Source of the DNA: Acanthornis magna
Lineage: Eukaryota > Chordata > Aves > Passeriformes > Acanthizidae
Assembly: GCA_036785705.1 (NCBI GenBank)
Contig: JAWUZG010001103.1
Span: 62,001 to 126,000, forward strand
DNA: 64,000 nt
Reading direction: 5' to 3'
Shown here: in pieces, positions 37,165 through 49,700 of the stretch
Numbering within the stretch: the stretch's first letter is position 1
How the letters are laid out: each line of letters starts with the position of its first letter
The notes under the pieces: model-generated
Told to the model about the DNA's origin: nothing
The model's input: only the letters and a program-made list of their open reading frames with translations
The model's database searches: none
Made by a program: the position numbers and the translations under genes

Positions 37165-37860
37165 CCTCTCTCCCTCCTCCGGTGGTGCCATCTCTCCCGG
37201 TCCCTCCCTCGGTGCCCCGGGGTGGGCTTTTCCCTCTCCCCATTCTTGTCCCTCCCTCACCCCTCTCTCCCTCCTCCAGTAATGGCATCACTCCTGTCCC
37301 TCCCTCAGTGCCCCGGGGTGGGATTTTCCCTCTCCCTCTTCCATCTCTCCATCCCTCACCCCTCTCTCTCTCCATCCTCCGGTGTTGCCATCTCTCCCGG
37401 TCCCTTCCTCGGTGCCCCGGGGTGGGCTTTTCCCTCTCCCCATTCCCGTCCCTCCCTCCCTCTCCATCCTCCAGTAATGCCATCACTCCTGTCCCCCTCT
37501 CTCTCTCCATCCTCCGGTGTTGCCATCTCTCCCGGTCCCTTCCTCGGTGCCCCGGGGTGGGATTTTCCCTCTCCCCATTCCTGTCCCTCCCTCCCTCTCC
37601 ATCCTCCAGTAATGCCATCACTCCTGTCCCCCTCTCTCTCTCCATCCTCCGGTGTTGGCATCTCTCCCGGTCTGTCCCTCAGTGCCCCCGGGTGGGATTT
37701 TCCCTCTCCCCATTCCCATTCCTCCCTCCCTCTCCATCTTCCGGTGGTGGCATCTCTCCTGTCCCTCTCTCTCTCCCTCCTCCGGTAATGCCATCTCTCC
37801 TGTCCCTCCCTCCGTGCCCCGGGGTGGGCTTTTCCCTCTCCCCACTCCATCCCTCCCTCA
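37165..37860. repeat. ZC3H10 intron minisatellite, ~100-135-base unit
   Basis: Six or so units containing CGGTGCCCCGGGGTGGG[C/A]TTTTCCCTCTCCCC and CCTCCGGTG[T/G]TGCCATCTCTCCCGG. The pyrimidine-rich unit ends resemble the tract before the true acceptor at 37884. Confidence 0.85.
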
Positions 37861-37907
37861 CCCCATCTCTCCCTCTCCCCGCAGCCGCCGCCGCCCCTCC
37901 CTCGAAG

Positions 37908-39077
37908 ATGCCTGACCGCGACGGCCGCGACGGCTACACCAACGGCGGCAGCGGGGACGAGGCTGGCGCCGGCGCTGACGACATCTGCCGCGACTTCCTG
38001 CGCAACGTCTGCAAGCGCGGCAAGCGCTGCCGCTTCCGCCACCCCGACATCTCCGAGGTCACCAACCTGGGCGTGCGCAAGAACGAGTTCATCTTCTGCC
38101 ACGACTTCCAGAACAAGGAGTGCGTGCGCCTCAACTGCCGCTTCATCCACGGCACCAAGGAGGACGAGGACTGCTACAAGAAGACGGGCGAGCTGCCGCC
38201 GCGCCTGCGCCAGAAAGTGGCCGCGGGGTTGGGCTTGTCGCCCGCCGACCTCCCCAACAGCAAGGAGGAGGTGCCGATCTGCCGGGACTTCCTCAAGGGC
38301 GACTGCCAGCGCGGGGCCAAGTGCAAGTTCCAGCACCTGCAGCGGGACTACGAGTACGAGGCGCGGGGCCGCGAGCAGGGGCTGGGCCCCGGCGGGCGCC
38401 GCTACGAGCCCTACGATGGCCTCTACGACCCCGACGAGCCGGTGCTGAAGCGGCGGCGGGCGGAGGGGCTCTACGAGAGCTACGAGTACGGCTTCGCCAG
38501 CCCGCGGGCCGTGGAGTACCGGCTGCTGGAGGAGGAGAACGTGCTGCTGCGGAAGCGCGTGGAGGACCTCAAGAAGCAGGTGAACAACCTGCTGGCCACC
38601 AACGAGGTGCTGCTGGAGCAGAACGCGCAGTTCCGCAACCAGGCCAAGGTGATGACGCTCAGCTCCACGGCCACGGCCACCGAGCAGACTCTGGCGCCCA
38701 CGGTGGGGACGGTCACCAACTACAACCACAGCATCGCGCAGACGCACACCACGCTCAGCAGCCAGGCCCTGCAGCCCCGCCCCGTCACCCAGCAGGATTT
38801 GGTGGCCCCCGCCGGCGCCCAGGCCGCCCCCCCGGCCAACGCCGCGCCCCCCATGAACCCCGAGATCGCGCCGCTGTCGGCGGCCCTGGCGCAGACCATC
38901 GCCCAGGGCATGGCCCCCCCGCCCGTGTCCATGGCGCCTGTGGCCGTGTCGGTGGCGCCGGTGGCCGTGTCCATGGCGCAGCCGCTCGGTGGCATCACCA
39001 TGAGCCACGCCACCACGCCCATGGTCACCTACCCCATCGCCTCGCAGAGCATGAGGATAACGGCCATGCCGCACTGA
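37908..39077 (+). CDS. ZC3H10: ZC3H10, three-CCCH zinc finger RNA-binding protein
   Basis: Single coding exon of 389 residues; the acceptor CTCTCCCCGCAG ends at 37884 and ATG at 37908 begins MPDRDGRDGY. Three CCCH fingers: C27-C35-C41-H45 (C-x7-C-x5-C-x3-H), C64-C72-C77-H81 (C-x7-C-x4-C-x3-H) and C125-C133-C139-H143. A coiled coil follows at about residues 200-248 (EYRLLEEENVLLRKRVEDL...), then a Pro/Ala/Met-rich tail ending RITAMPH. The architecture is that of ZC3H10, an RNA-binding protein reported to influence microRNA processing and mitochondrial gene programmes. Human ZC3H10 is about 434 residues, so this copy is shorter, mostly in the linker and tail. The upstream intron is open in the same frame, so the start is chosen by the acceptor and the conserved N-terminus. 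Confidence 0.95.
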   Translation: MPDRDGRDGYTNGGSGDEAGAGADDICRDFLRNVCKRGKRCRFRHPDISEVTNLGVRKNEFIFCHDFQNKECVRLNCRFIHGTKEDEDCYKKTGELPPRLRQKVAAGLGLSPADLPNSKEEVPICRDFLKGDCQRGAKCKFQHLQRDYEYEARGREQGLGPGGRRYEPYDGLYDPDEPVLKRRRAEGLYESYEYGFASPRAVEYRLLEEENVLLRKRVEDLKKQVNNLLATNEVLLEQNAQFRNQAKVMTLSSTATATEQTLAPTVGTVTNYNHSIAQTHTTLSSQALQPRPVTQQDLVAPAGAQAAPPANAAPPMNPEIAPLSAALAQTIAQGMAPPPVSMAPVAVSVAPVAVSMAQPLGGITMSHATTPMVTYPIASQSMRITAMPH

Positions 39078-39515
39078 CCCCTCCCCACCGCCGAACTGAG
39101 CCCGGGGGGCGCAGGACGAGGACGGACACGCGGACCCCGGGGACGCCGGCGGGGGCTGGGGGCGCGGGACCCTCCCCCGGTGTGGGGGGAGTTGTGGGTG
39201 CTCCCCCCCGGAGCCCCGTGGACAGACTGAGCGCCGGGGCTGAGTCCCGGGGCCGGGGGTGGCACCGGGGATGAGTCCCCAGAGCCGGGGGTGGCACCGG
39301 GGATGAGTCCCCAGGGCCGGGGGTGGCACCGGGGATGAGTCCCCAGGGCCGGGGGTGGCACCAGGGATGAGTCCCCAGGGCCGGGGGTGGCACCGGGGAT
39401 GAGTCCCGGGGCCGGGGGTGGCACCAGGGATGAGTCCCCAGGGCCGGGGGTGGCACCAGGGCTCCCCCCGCCCTGTAATGTTTTCAGCTATTAAAACAAA
39501 AAAACCCCAAATCAG
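39078..39515 (+). other. ZC3H10: ZC3H10 3'UTR with 36-base tandem repeat
   Basis: After TGA, unique sequence leads to about six copies of GCCGGGGGTGGCACCGGGGATGAGTCCCCAGG (about 39240-39460), then CTGTAATGTTTTCAGCTATTAAAAC. The repeat lies within the transcribed region, and GGGGATGAGTCCCC is self-complementary, so the RNA could form a series of hairpins. Confidence 0.7.
39490..39495 (+). terminator. ZC3H10: ZC3H10 poly(A) signal ATTAAA
   Basis: ATTAAA, the common variant hexamer, about 410 bases after the stop; the next gene's promoter follows about 500 bases later. Confidence 0.7.
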
Positions 39516-39529
39516 TGCGGGCCCGGCGG

Positions 39530-40040
39530 TCACTGTTCCGGTGGTCACTGTCCCGATGGTCACTGTCCCGGTGGTCAGTCCCGGTGGTCAGTCCCGGTGG
39601 TCAGGGTCCCGGTGGTCAGTCCCGGTGGTTAGTGTCCCGGTGGTCACTGTCCCGGTGGTCACTGTCCCGGTGGTCACTGTCCCGGTGGTCAGTCCCGGTG
39701 GTCATTGTCCCGGTGGTCAGTCCCGGTGGTCAGTCCCGGTGGTCACTGTCCCGGTGGTCAGTGTCCCGGTGGTCAGTCCCGGTGGTCAGTCCCGGTGGTC
39801 CCGGTGGTCACTGTCCCGGTGGTCACTGTCCCGGTGGTCAGTCCCGGTGGTCACTGTCCCGGTGGTCAGTCCCGGTGGTCACTGTCCCGGTGGTCACTGT
39901 CCCGGTGGTCAGTCCCGGTGGTCACTGTCCCGGTGGTCACTGTCCCGGTGGTCAGTCCCGGTGGTCAGTCCCGGTGGTCTCGGTGGTCACTGTCCCGGTG
40001 GTCACTGTCCCAGTGGTCAGTGTCCTGGTGGTCACCCCGG
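39530..40040. repeat. CACTGTCCCGGTGGTCAGTCCCGGTGGT array
   Basis: Units of 13 and 16 bases (GGTCAGTCCCGGT and GGTCACTGTCCCGGT) repeated about 35 times between ZC3H10 and ESYT1. Confidence 0.95.
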
Positions 40041-40079
40041 GAAGGGCCGGGGTGTGTGTGTGGGGGGGGGGACAAACGG

Positions 40080-40434
40080 GGTCGTGGAGACACGTGACCT
40101 TGACCACGCCCCTCCCCGAGACCACGCCTACTTATGGCTAAGGGCGTGGTACCAACACGTGACCCCTTATGGGCGTGGCCGTGTTGTTTGTGGGCGTGGC
40201 CAAGCCCTGGCGGCCAGCCAATGGCTGACGCAGTGGGCGTGACCGGGCAGCCCAGCGGTCAGTGGGCGTGGCCAAGACCTGGCGCGCGGCCAATGACCGA
40301 CGCGTGCGGAGCGGGGGGCGTGTCCTGGGCGGTGCCGCTCAGCCAATAAGCGGCGCGTGCGTGCCGCGGGGCGGGGCCGGGGCGCGGCGGCGGAGCGGGC
40401 GCGGCGGGAGCGGAACGGGAGCGGAGCGGGAGCG
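40080..40434 (+). promoter_or_regulatory. ESYT1: ESYT1 promoter: three CCAAT boxes and repeated GGGCGTG boxes
   Basis: CCAAT at 40218-40222, 40290-40294 and 40343-40347 (spacings 72 and 53), each followed by a CGC-containing GACGC/GCGGCGCG segment. Several GTGGGCGTGGCC (GC/CACC-box) elements occur between 40140 and 40320. There is no TATA box. Multiple CCAAT boxes at this spacing are typical of NF-Y promoters. The start site is presumably at about 40370-40430. Confidence 0.7.
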
Positions 40435-40704
40435 ATGGAGCGGCGGAGCGGGCCCGGGCTGGCGGCGCTGGGCGCTCTGGGCCGGCGGCTGCTCTGGGCT
40501 CTGCCTGCCTACGCCGCGGGGCTGCTGGGGCTGGGCGCGGGCGCGCTCGTGCTCGCTCTCGCTCTCTACGCGGGCTGGCGGCGGCGGCGGCGCGCCCGGG
40601 AGCGCGGGATGCGCGCGGCCGAGCGCCTGCAGCGCGACGAGGAGGCTGCCGTGCGCGCCGCCGCCGCCGGGCTGGGCGCGGCCCGCGGGGAGCTGCCGGC
40701 CTGG
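40435..40704 (+). CDS. ESYT1: ESYT1 exon 1 (membrane hairpin)
   Basis: ATG at 40435 (MERRSGPGL), donor GTAAGC at 40705. Ninety codons. A hydrophobic stretch, ALPAYAAGLLGLGAGALVL, followed by ALYAGWRRRRR, is the ER hairpin; it ends GELPAW, the conserved lead-in to the SMP domain. The first in-frame ATG after the CpG-rich leader was chosen. Confidence 0.93.
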
Positions 40705-43700
40705 GTAAGCGGTGCTCGGGGCCCCGCGGCGCCGTTATCGCCGGCGGGAAGGGCTCGGGGAATCCCCGCACCGGGCACCGCAGTCCCGCGGCGGGACCCC
40801 CGGGACTGGGAAGCTCAGCTTCACCGGTGGGACCCCCGGGACTGGGGAGCGCAGTTCCCCCGTGGGACCCCCGGGACTGGGAAGCTCAGCTTCACCGGTG
40901 GGACCCTCGGGACTGGGAAGCTCAGCTTTCTCGGTTGGACCCCCGGGGTTGGGAAGCTCAGCTCCCCCGTGGGACCCCCGGGACTGGGAAGCTCAGCTTC
41001 ACCGGTGGGACCCTCGGGATTGGGAAGCGCAGCTTTCCCGGTGGGACCCTCGGGATTGGGAAGCGGAGTTCCCCGGTGGGACCCTCGGGATTGGGAAGCT
41101 CAGTTCCCCCGTGGGACCCCCTGGGTTGGGCCCCGCCCTCTCCCCGCCCTCTCCCCGCCCTCTCCCCGCGCCCCCCGAGGCTCCCCCGGTTCTGCTGCGC
41201 CGCGGGCACGGCTGGAGTTCCGCTCGGGGCGGGTCCCCCTTCTCTGCTCCCCCGCTTGGCACCCCCGGGGACCCCCGCCAGCCTCACCGTCCCCCGGGCC
41301 CGCTGCCTGTGTCCCGCCCGACACCTGCAGCGCATCCGCCGGGACCCCCGCACCGAGCCCCGCTCACGGCGGGAGCCCGCGGGGACCCCCGGGCTGTGCC
41401 CCGCACTCCGCACCGCTCCCGCTGCCTGCGGGACCCCCCGGGACCCCCGGGCCGGGCACTCCCGGTTCCCATTCCGTGCTGCCCTGCAGACCCCGCTCGA
41501 CACTCCCGGGGACCCCCGGGTGGGACCCCCGAGACCCCCGGGCCGGGCACTCCCGGTTCCCATTCCGTGCTGCGCTGCAGACCCCGCTCGACACTCCCGG
41601 GGACCCCCGGGTGGGACCCCCGAGACCCCCGGGCCGGGCACTCCCGGTTCCCATTCCCTGCTGCCCTGCAGACCCCGCTCGACACTCCCGGGGACCCCCG
41701 GGCCGGGCCCCGCATCCTCCCGGGTCCCCCCCGTGCTGCTTGGGACCCCCGCCCGAGCCCCACCGAGCTGTGCGGGACCCCCGGGGCCGCCATGGCCGCC
41801 CCACCGAGAGCCCCCCGGTGCTGCCCCCGGGCGGGGCCCCCCCCGCCCCGTTCCCCGCGGGGAGGGCCAGCCCCGGTCCCGCCCGGGCCTTCCGGCGGTG
41901 CCGCGCTCGGGCCGTGACTCACCGGGCCCGGGGGGGGAGGTTTCCTGCCCCGGGCGGGCGAGGGGGGGCCGTGACGCCCCTCCCCTTGGGCCGGGGGGCT
42001 CTGAACCCCCTTTTCTGGGGGGTCCGAACCCCCTTTCCCTTCCCCGGGACTCCCGGGAACGGGCAGGTGTTGGGGGGCGGCGGGGCTGAGCGGCCCCCGC
42101 GGGGTGGCACCGCGAGTTTGGGGAAACTGAGGCACGGGGCTGGGAGGGGCCGTGCCCGGGCGGCCCCCCCGGGCTCAGAGCCCCCCCTGTCCCCCAGGTC
42201 AGCTTCCCGGATGTGGAGCGGGCGGAATGGCTGAACAAGGTGAGGCGTCCGTGGGTCCGGCCCGCCCCCCCCGCCCCGCGGCGGCACCGCCTCCCCGCGC
42301 TCCCGCACCCTCGGGGCCTGCCCGCGGCCTCCCTCCATCCCTCCATCCCGCTCCCTCCCTCCCTCCATCCCCGCTCCCTCCCTCCCTCCATCCCCGCTCC
42401 CTCCATCCCGGTCCCTCCCTCCCTCCATCCCCGCTCCCTCTCTCCCTCCCTCCATCCCGCGTCCTCCTTTCCATCCCTCCCGTCCATCCCTCCATCCCAT
42501 CCCTCCCGCATCCTCCCTTCCCTCCCTCCCGTATCCTCCCCTCCCGACTGCATCCTACTTTCCATCCCTCCCGCATCCCCTCCCTCCCTTCCGCGTCCTC
42601 CCTCCCTCTCTCCCGCATCCTCCGTCCCTCCCATCTCTCCCGCGTCCTCCCTCCATCCCTCCCGCATCCCTTCCCATCCCTCCCTCCCATCCCTCCCGCA
42701 TCCTCCTTTCCATCCCCCCTGCATCCCTTCCATCCCCCTTCCCTCCTGCATCCCTCCCTCCCGCATCCTCCCCCCATCCCTCCCGTATCCTCCCCTCCCT
42801 CCCTCCCTCCCTCCCTCCCGGCCTCTTTCCATCTCTCCCTCCCTCCCTCATCCCTGCATCTCTCCCTCCCTCTCTCCATCCCTTAATCCCCCCGTCCATC
42901 GCTGCCTCCCTCCCTCGCTCCCTGCATTCTTCTGTCCATCTGTGTCTGTGTCCACCCCAGTGTCCACCCCAGTGTCCATCCCTGTGTCCATCCCTGTGTC
43001 CACCCCAGTGTCCATCCCTGTGTCCACCCCAGTGTCCATCGCCAGTGTCCACCCCAGTGTCCATCCCTGTGTCCATCCCTCCATCTCCGGTGTCCATCCC
43101 AGTGTCCATCCCTGTGTCCCTCCCTCCATCCCAGTGTCCATCCCAGTGTCCATCCCTCCATCGCCGGTGTCCACCCCAGTGTCCACCCCAGTGTCCATCC
43201 CTGTGTCCACCCCAGTGTCCATCCTGTGTCCACTCCAGTGTCCATCCCTCCATCGCCGGTGTCCACTCCTCCATTCCCTGTGACCGTCCCAGTGTCCATC
43301 CCAGTGTCCATCCCAGTGTCCACCCCAGTGTCCATCCCTCCATCTCCAGTGTCCATCCCAGTGTCCATCCCTCCATCCGAGTGTCCCCCCCGATGTCCTT
43401 CCCTCCACTCCAGTGTCCATCCCAGTGTCCCTCCCTCCACCCCAATGTCCACCCCAATGTCCACCCCAATGTCCATCCTATGTCCATCCCAGTGTCCATC
43501 CCTCCGTCCCAGTGTCCATATCCCAGTGTCCATCCCAGTGTCCATCCCTCCGTCCCAGTGTCCCTCCCTCCATCCCAGTGTCCCCCCCGATGTCCCTCCC
43601 TCCATCCCAGTGTCCACCCCAGTGTCCCTCCTGCTACCCCGATGTCCCCCCGCCACCCCCGATGTCCACCCCAGTGTCCCTGCCGCCACCCCGATGTCCA

Positions 43701-46700
43701 TCCCTCCACCCCAATGTCCATCCCAGTGTCCCTCCCTCCATCCTAGTGTCCGTCCCGTGTCCCCCCCTCACCCCGCTGTCCCTCGCTGTCCCCGCTGTCC
43801 CCCCTCACGCCGCTGTCCCCCCTCACGCCGCTGTCCCTCCCGTGTCCCTCCTGACGCTGCTGTCCCTCGCTGTCCCCGCTGTCCCTCGCTGCCCCCTCGC
43901 TGTCCCCTCGCTGTCCCTCGCTGTCCCCCGCTGTCCCTCGCTGTCCCTCGCTGTCCCCCCCTGACCCCGCTGTCCCCCCCTGACCCCGCTGTCCCCCCCT
44001 GACCCCGCTGTCCCCTCGCTGTCCCCGCTGTCCCTCCTGTGTCCCCCCCTGACCCCGCTGTCCCCGCTGTCCCCCACTGCCCCCCGCTGTCCCCCCTGAC
44101 CCCACTGTCCCCTCGCTGTCCCCGCTGTCCCTCCTGTGTCCCCCCCTGACCCCGCTGTCGCCGCTGTCCCCCCTCACCCCCCTGACCCCGCTGTCCCCCG
44201 CTGTCCCTCGCTGTCCCCCTGACCCCGCTGTCCCCGCTGTCGCCGCTGTCGCCGCCGCAGGTGCTGGCGCAGGCCTGGCCGTTCTTCGGGCAGTACATGG
44301 AGAAGCTGCTGCAGGACACGGTGGCTCCGTCCATCCGCGCCTCCAACGCTCACCTGCAGACCTTCACCTTCACCAAGGTGGACATGGGCCAGAAGGTAAA
44401 TCTGGGGACCCCCCAGGCCCTCCGGACCCCCCCAGACCCCCCCAAAATCACCTCTCCCCCTCCCCCCCCGCAGCCCCTCCGTGTCCTGGGGGTCCGAGCC
44501 CACCCCGGCACCCACGAGAAGCAGATCCTGCTGGACCTCAACATCAGGTGAGCTGCCGGAGCCCCCCCTGGGTGGGGAGGGGTCCTGGGGGGGGTCCTGG
44601 GGGTCGTGCGGGACCCTCCCCCGCCGTGTCCTGTCCCTTCAGCTACGTCGGTGACGTTCAGATCGACGTGGAGGTGAAGAAGTTCTTCTGCAAGGCAGGG
44701 CTGAAGGGGATGCAGGTGAGGGGGGATGGCCCTGGGGGGGTCTGGGGGGGTCCGGGGGGGTCGCATTTGGTCATTGTCGCCCCCCCCCGCAGCTCCACGG
44801 GATGCTCCGGGTCATTCTGGAGCCCCTCCTGGGGGACGTGCCCATCGTGGGGGCGCTCACCATGTTCTTCATTCGCCGCCCGGTGAGTGTGCGACCACCC
44901 CCCGGAAAGGACCGGGACCCCCCCGAAAGGGCTGGGACCCCCCAGGGACCCCCCCGGAAAGGGCTGGGACCCCCCCGAAAGGGCTGGGACCCCCCGGAAA
45001 GGGCCGGGAACCCCCCGGAAAGGGCTGGGACCCCCCAGGGACCCCCCCGGAAAGGGCTGGGACCCCCCGGAAAGAGCTGGGACCCCCCGAAAGGGCTGGG
45101 ACCCCCCCGGAAAGGGCTGAGACCCCCCGGAAAGGACCGAGAGCCCCCGGAAAGGACGGGGACACCCCGGAAAGGGCTGGGACCCCCCGGAAAGGACCGA
45201 GACCCCCCCGGAAAGGGCTGGGACCCCCCCGGGACCCCCCGGACACAGTGGGGGTCCTTTCCCCCCCAAAAGAGGATCGGCAACCCCCCCGGGACACCCC
45301 CGGGGGACACACCCGGGGGTCCTTTCCCCCCCAAAAAAAGGACCGGAAACCCCCCCGGGAACCCCCCCGGAAAGGACCGGGGGTCTTTCCCCTTCCCGGG
45401 ACACACCCGGGGGTCCTCCCACCCCAAAAAAAGGACCGGAAACCCCCCCGGACCCCCCAAGGACACACCCGGGGGTCTCTTCCCTTCCCGGGTCACCCCG
45501 GGGGTCTTTCCCCCCCCCCGGGGACACACCGGGGCTGTCGCCCCCCACTCTAACCCCACCCCCCCTCCCCAGACGCTGGACATCAACTGGACAGGCATGA
45601 CCAACCTGCTGGACATCCCCGGGCTCAGGTGAGCCGCGCCCCTCCGCGGGGGTCTCCGGGGGTCTCGGTGCCCCCCCCGTGCCCTCTGTGACCCCTCCGT
45701 GCCCTCGGTGTCCCCCCGTGCCCTCTGACCCCGCCGGTGTCTTGGTGCCCCCCCGGGGGTCTCAATGACCTCTCGGTGCCCCCCCGGGGGTCTCGGTGAC
45801 CCCTCTGTGACCCCCCCGTGACCCCCCCCGTGCCCTCGGTGCCTCCCCCGTGCCCTCGGTGACCGTGCCCTCTGTGACCCCCCCGGTGTCTCGGTGACCC
45901 CCCCGGTGTCCCGGTGACCTCTCTGTGACCCTCCCGTGCCCTCTGTGACCTCTTGGTGCCCCCCCCAGGGGTCTCAGTGACCTCTCGGTGCCCCCCCCGT
46001 GCCCCCGGTGACCCCTCGGTGTCTCGATGACCTCCCCCGTGCCCTCTGTGACTCTCCGGTGTCTCCGTGACCTCTCGGTGCCCTCCCGGGGGTGTTGGTG
46101 ACCGTGCCCTCGGTGACTCCTCAGTGCCCACTGTGACCCCTCTGTGACCCCCCCGGTGTCTCGGTGCCCCCCCCGGGGGTCTCTGTGACCCTCCCGTGCC
46201 CTCTGTGACCCTCCCATGCCCTCGGTGCCCCCCCGGGGGTCTCGGTGACCCCTCGGTGACTCCCCCCGTGCCCTCTGTGACCCCTCGGTGTCTCGGTGAC
46301 CCTCCCGGGGGTCTTGGTGACCCCTCTGTGACACCCCCGTGCCCTCGGTGACCGTGCCCTCGGTGCCCCCCCGGTGTCTCGGTGCTCCCCTGGTGTCTCT
46401 GTGCCCCCCCCCGTGCCCCCGGTGACCCCTCGGTGCCCCCCCCAGGGGTCTCGGTGACCCTCCCGGGGGTCTCTGTGACCCCCCCCCCCGTGCCCTCGGT
46501 GACCTTTCGGTGCTCCCCCCGGGGGTCTCGGTGACCGTGCCCTCTGTGCCCCCCCGGTGCCCTCTGTGACCCTCCCCCGTGCCCCTGGTGACCCCTCTGT
46601 GCCCCCTCGGTGTCCCCCCGGTGTCCCGGTGACCCTTCTGTGACCCTCCCATGCCCTCGGTGCCCCCCCGGGGGTCTCGGTGACCCCTCGGTGACTCCCC

Positions 46701-49700
46701 CCGTGCCCTCTGTGACCCCTCGGTGTCTCCGTGCCCCCTCCGGGGGTCCCGGTGACCTCTCGGTGCCCCCCCGTGCCCTCGGTGACCGTGCCCTCTGTGA
46801 CCTCCCCCGTGCCCCTGGTGACCCCTCGGTGCCCCCCCCGTGTCTCGGTGACCCTCCCGGGGGTCTTGGTGACCCCTCTGTGACCCCCCCCCGTGCCCTC
46901 TGTGACCCCCCCGTGCCCTCGGTGCCCCCCCGTGCCCCCGGTGACCCCTCTGTGACCTCCCCCGTGCCCCTGGTGACCCCTCGGTGCCCCCCCGGGTGTC
47001 TCGGTGCCTCCCCCGTGCCCTCGGTGACCGTGCCCTCGGTGCCCCCCCCGTGCCCTCGGTGCCCCCCCGGTGTCCCGGTGACCCCTCTTTGTCCCCCCGG
47101 TGTCCCGGTGTCCCGGTGACCCCTCTGTGCCCCCCGGTGCCCCCCAGCTCGCTGTCGGACTCGCTGCTGATGGACTCGCTGGCCTCGCTGCTGGTGCTGC
47201 CGAACCGCCTGCTGCTGCCGCTCGTGCCCGACCTGCCCGGGGCCGCGCAGCTGCGCTGCCCCCTGCCCAGGGTGAGACCCCCGCCGCGGGGGGCACGGGG
47301 GGCACGGGGGCACGGGGGGCACGGGGGTCGTGTCCGTGTCCCGGGGGTCTCGAGGGTCGCGGCAGTGTCCCGGGGGGAGTCCCGGGGGTCCCTGGGGGGG
47401 TCCAGGGGGTCGCGTCCGTGTCCCGGGGGGTCCCAGGGATCGCGTCTGGGGTCCCGGGGGTCGCGGCTGTGTCCCGGGGAGGGTCAAGGGGGTCGCGGCC
47501 ATGTCCCAGGATCGCGTTCCTGTCACGGGGGTCGCGGAGGTGTCCCAGGGGTCGCGTTCAGGTCGCGGCGGGAGTCCCGGAGGTTGTATCTGGGTCCCAG
47601 GAGGGTCCCGGGGGAGGTCCCGAGGGTCGCGTTCCTGTCCCGGGGGTCGCGGAGGTGTCCCGGGGACCGCGTCCGGGTGGCGGGGATCCCGGGGGGGGGG
47701 TCCCGGGGGCCCTGGTGGGGGTCCCGGGGATCGGTCCCTGTCCCGAGAGTCGCGTCCGTGTCCCGGGGGGGTCCTGGGGGTCCCTGGGGGGTCCCAAGGG
47801 TCGCGGGGGAGGTCCCAGGGATCGCGTCTGGGGTCCCGGGGGTCGCGTCAGGGTCCCGGGGGGGTCCCGGGGTCGCGGCCGTGTCCCTTGGGGGGGTCTC
47901 GGGGGAGGTCCCGAGGATCGTGTCCGTGTCCCGGGGGGCACGGGGGCGTTCCCGGGGGTCCCGGGGGGTCCCAAGGGTCGCGGGGGGCGTCCCGCGGGGG
48001 TCCCGGGGATCGCGCCCGTGTCCCGGAGCTCCTGGGGGGGGGTCTCGGGGGTCCCGGGGGAGTCCCGGGGGGTCACGGCCGTGTCCCGGTGGTCCCGGGG
48101 GGGGGTCCCGGGGATCGCGTCCGTGTCCCGGGGGTCCCGGCGGGGGTCCCAGTGGTCCCGGTGGGTGTCCCGGGGGTCCCCTCCGGTGTCCCTGACCCCC
48201 CCCCCGGTCCCCAGGGCGTGGTGCGCGTGCACCTGCGGGGGGCGCGCGCCCTGCGCTGCAAGGATCGCTTCATGGGGGGGCTCGTGGAGGGCAAGTCCGA
48301 CCCCTACGCCGTGCTGCGCGTGGGGACACAGGTGGCCACCAGCCGCGTCATCGACGACAACCTCGACCCCACCTGGGACGAGGTGTACGAGGTGAGACCC
48401 CCGGGACCCCCCGGAAATGTGGAGTCACCCCATGGGACCCTCCCCGAGCCGCTGAGTGTGACCAGCGGGGCTAGGGGGACAGGGACAGCCCGACCTCGCT
48501 GTGGGGACAGGGACAGCCCGACCCCGTTGTGGGGATGGGGACGGGGACAGGGACAGTCCGACTCCGCTGCGGGGACAGTGACAGGGACAGGGACAAGGAC
48601 ACCGTGACTCCGCTGTGGGGACAGGGACAGGGACACCATGACTCTGCTGTGGGGACAGGGACAGGGACAGCCCGACGTCACTGTGGGGACAGGGACAGGG
48701 ACACCATGACTCTGCCGTGGGGACAGGGACAGGGACAGCCCGACCTCACTGTGGGGACAGGGACGGGGACAGGGACAGCCCGACCCCTACGCCGTGCTGC
48801 GCGTGGGGACACAGGTGGCCACCAGCCGCGTCATCGACGACAACCTCGACCCCACCTGGGACGAGGTGTACGAGGTGAGACCCCCGGGACCCCCCGGAAA
48901 TGTCACCCTGAGGGTGACCAGCGGGGCTGTGGGGACAGGGATGGGGACAGGGATGGGGACACCCCGACCCCACTGTGGGGACAGGGACGGGGACAGTCTG
49001 ACGTCACTGTGGGGACAGGGATGGGGACAGTCTGACGTCACTGTGGGGACAGGGATGGGGACAGGTATGGGGACAGCCCGACCCTACTATGGGGACAGGG
49101 ACGGAGACGGGGACACCCCAACCCCGCTGTGGGGACAGGGACAGGGACAGTTTGATGTCACTGTGGGGACAGGGACAGGGACAGTTTGATGTCGCTGTGG
49201 GGACAGGGACAGGTATGGGGACAGCCCGACCCTACTGTGGGGACGGGGATGGGGACAGGGGCAGCCCGACCCTGCTGTGGGGATAGGGACAGGGACACCC
49301 CGAGCTCACTGTGGGGACAGGGACAGGGACAGCTCGACCCCACTGCCAAGATGGTGACCGTGACAGTGACAGTGCCACCACCGCTGTCCGCAGTTCATGG
49401 TGCACGAGGTCCCGGGCAGGGACAGGGTCAGTGACAGGGACGGGGACACCCCGACCCCAGTGTGGGGATGGGGACAGTGACAGTGACAGGGCCACCCGCT
49501 GTCCCCGCCCCGCTGTCCGCAGTTCATGGTGCACGAGGTCCGGGGCAGGGACAGTGATAGGGACAGTGACAGTGACACTGACAAGGACAGTGACAGTGAC
49601 AGTGCCACCCTCGCTGTCCCCAGTTCATGGTGCACGAGGTCAGTGACAGTGACAGTGGCAGTGACAGTGGCAGTGACAGTGCCACCCTCGCTGTCCCCAG

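Noticed and set aside
36897..37907. Extension of ZC3H10 upstream in the same open frame
   Set aside because: The frame runs through the CCTCT microsatellite and intronic minisatellite; a good acceptor at 37884 and the family N-terminus (MPDRDG) place the start at 37908.
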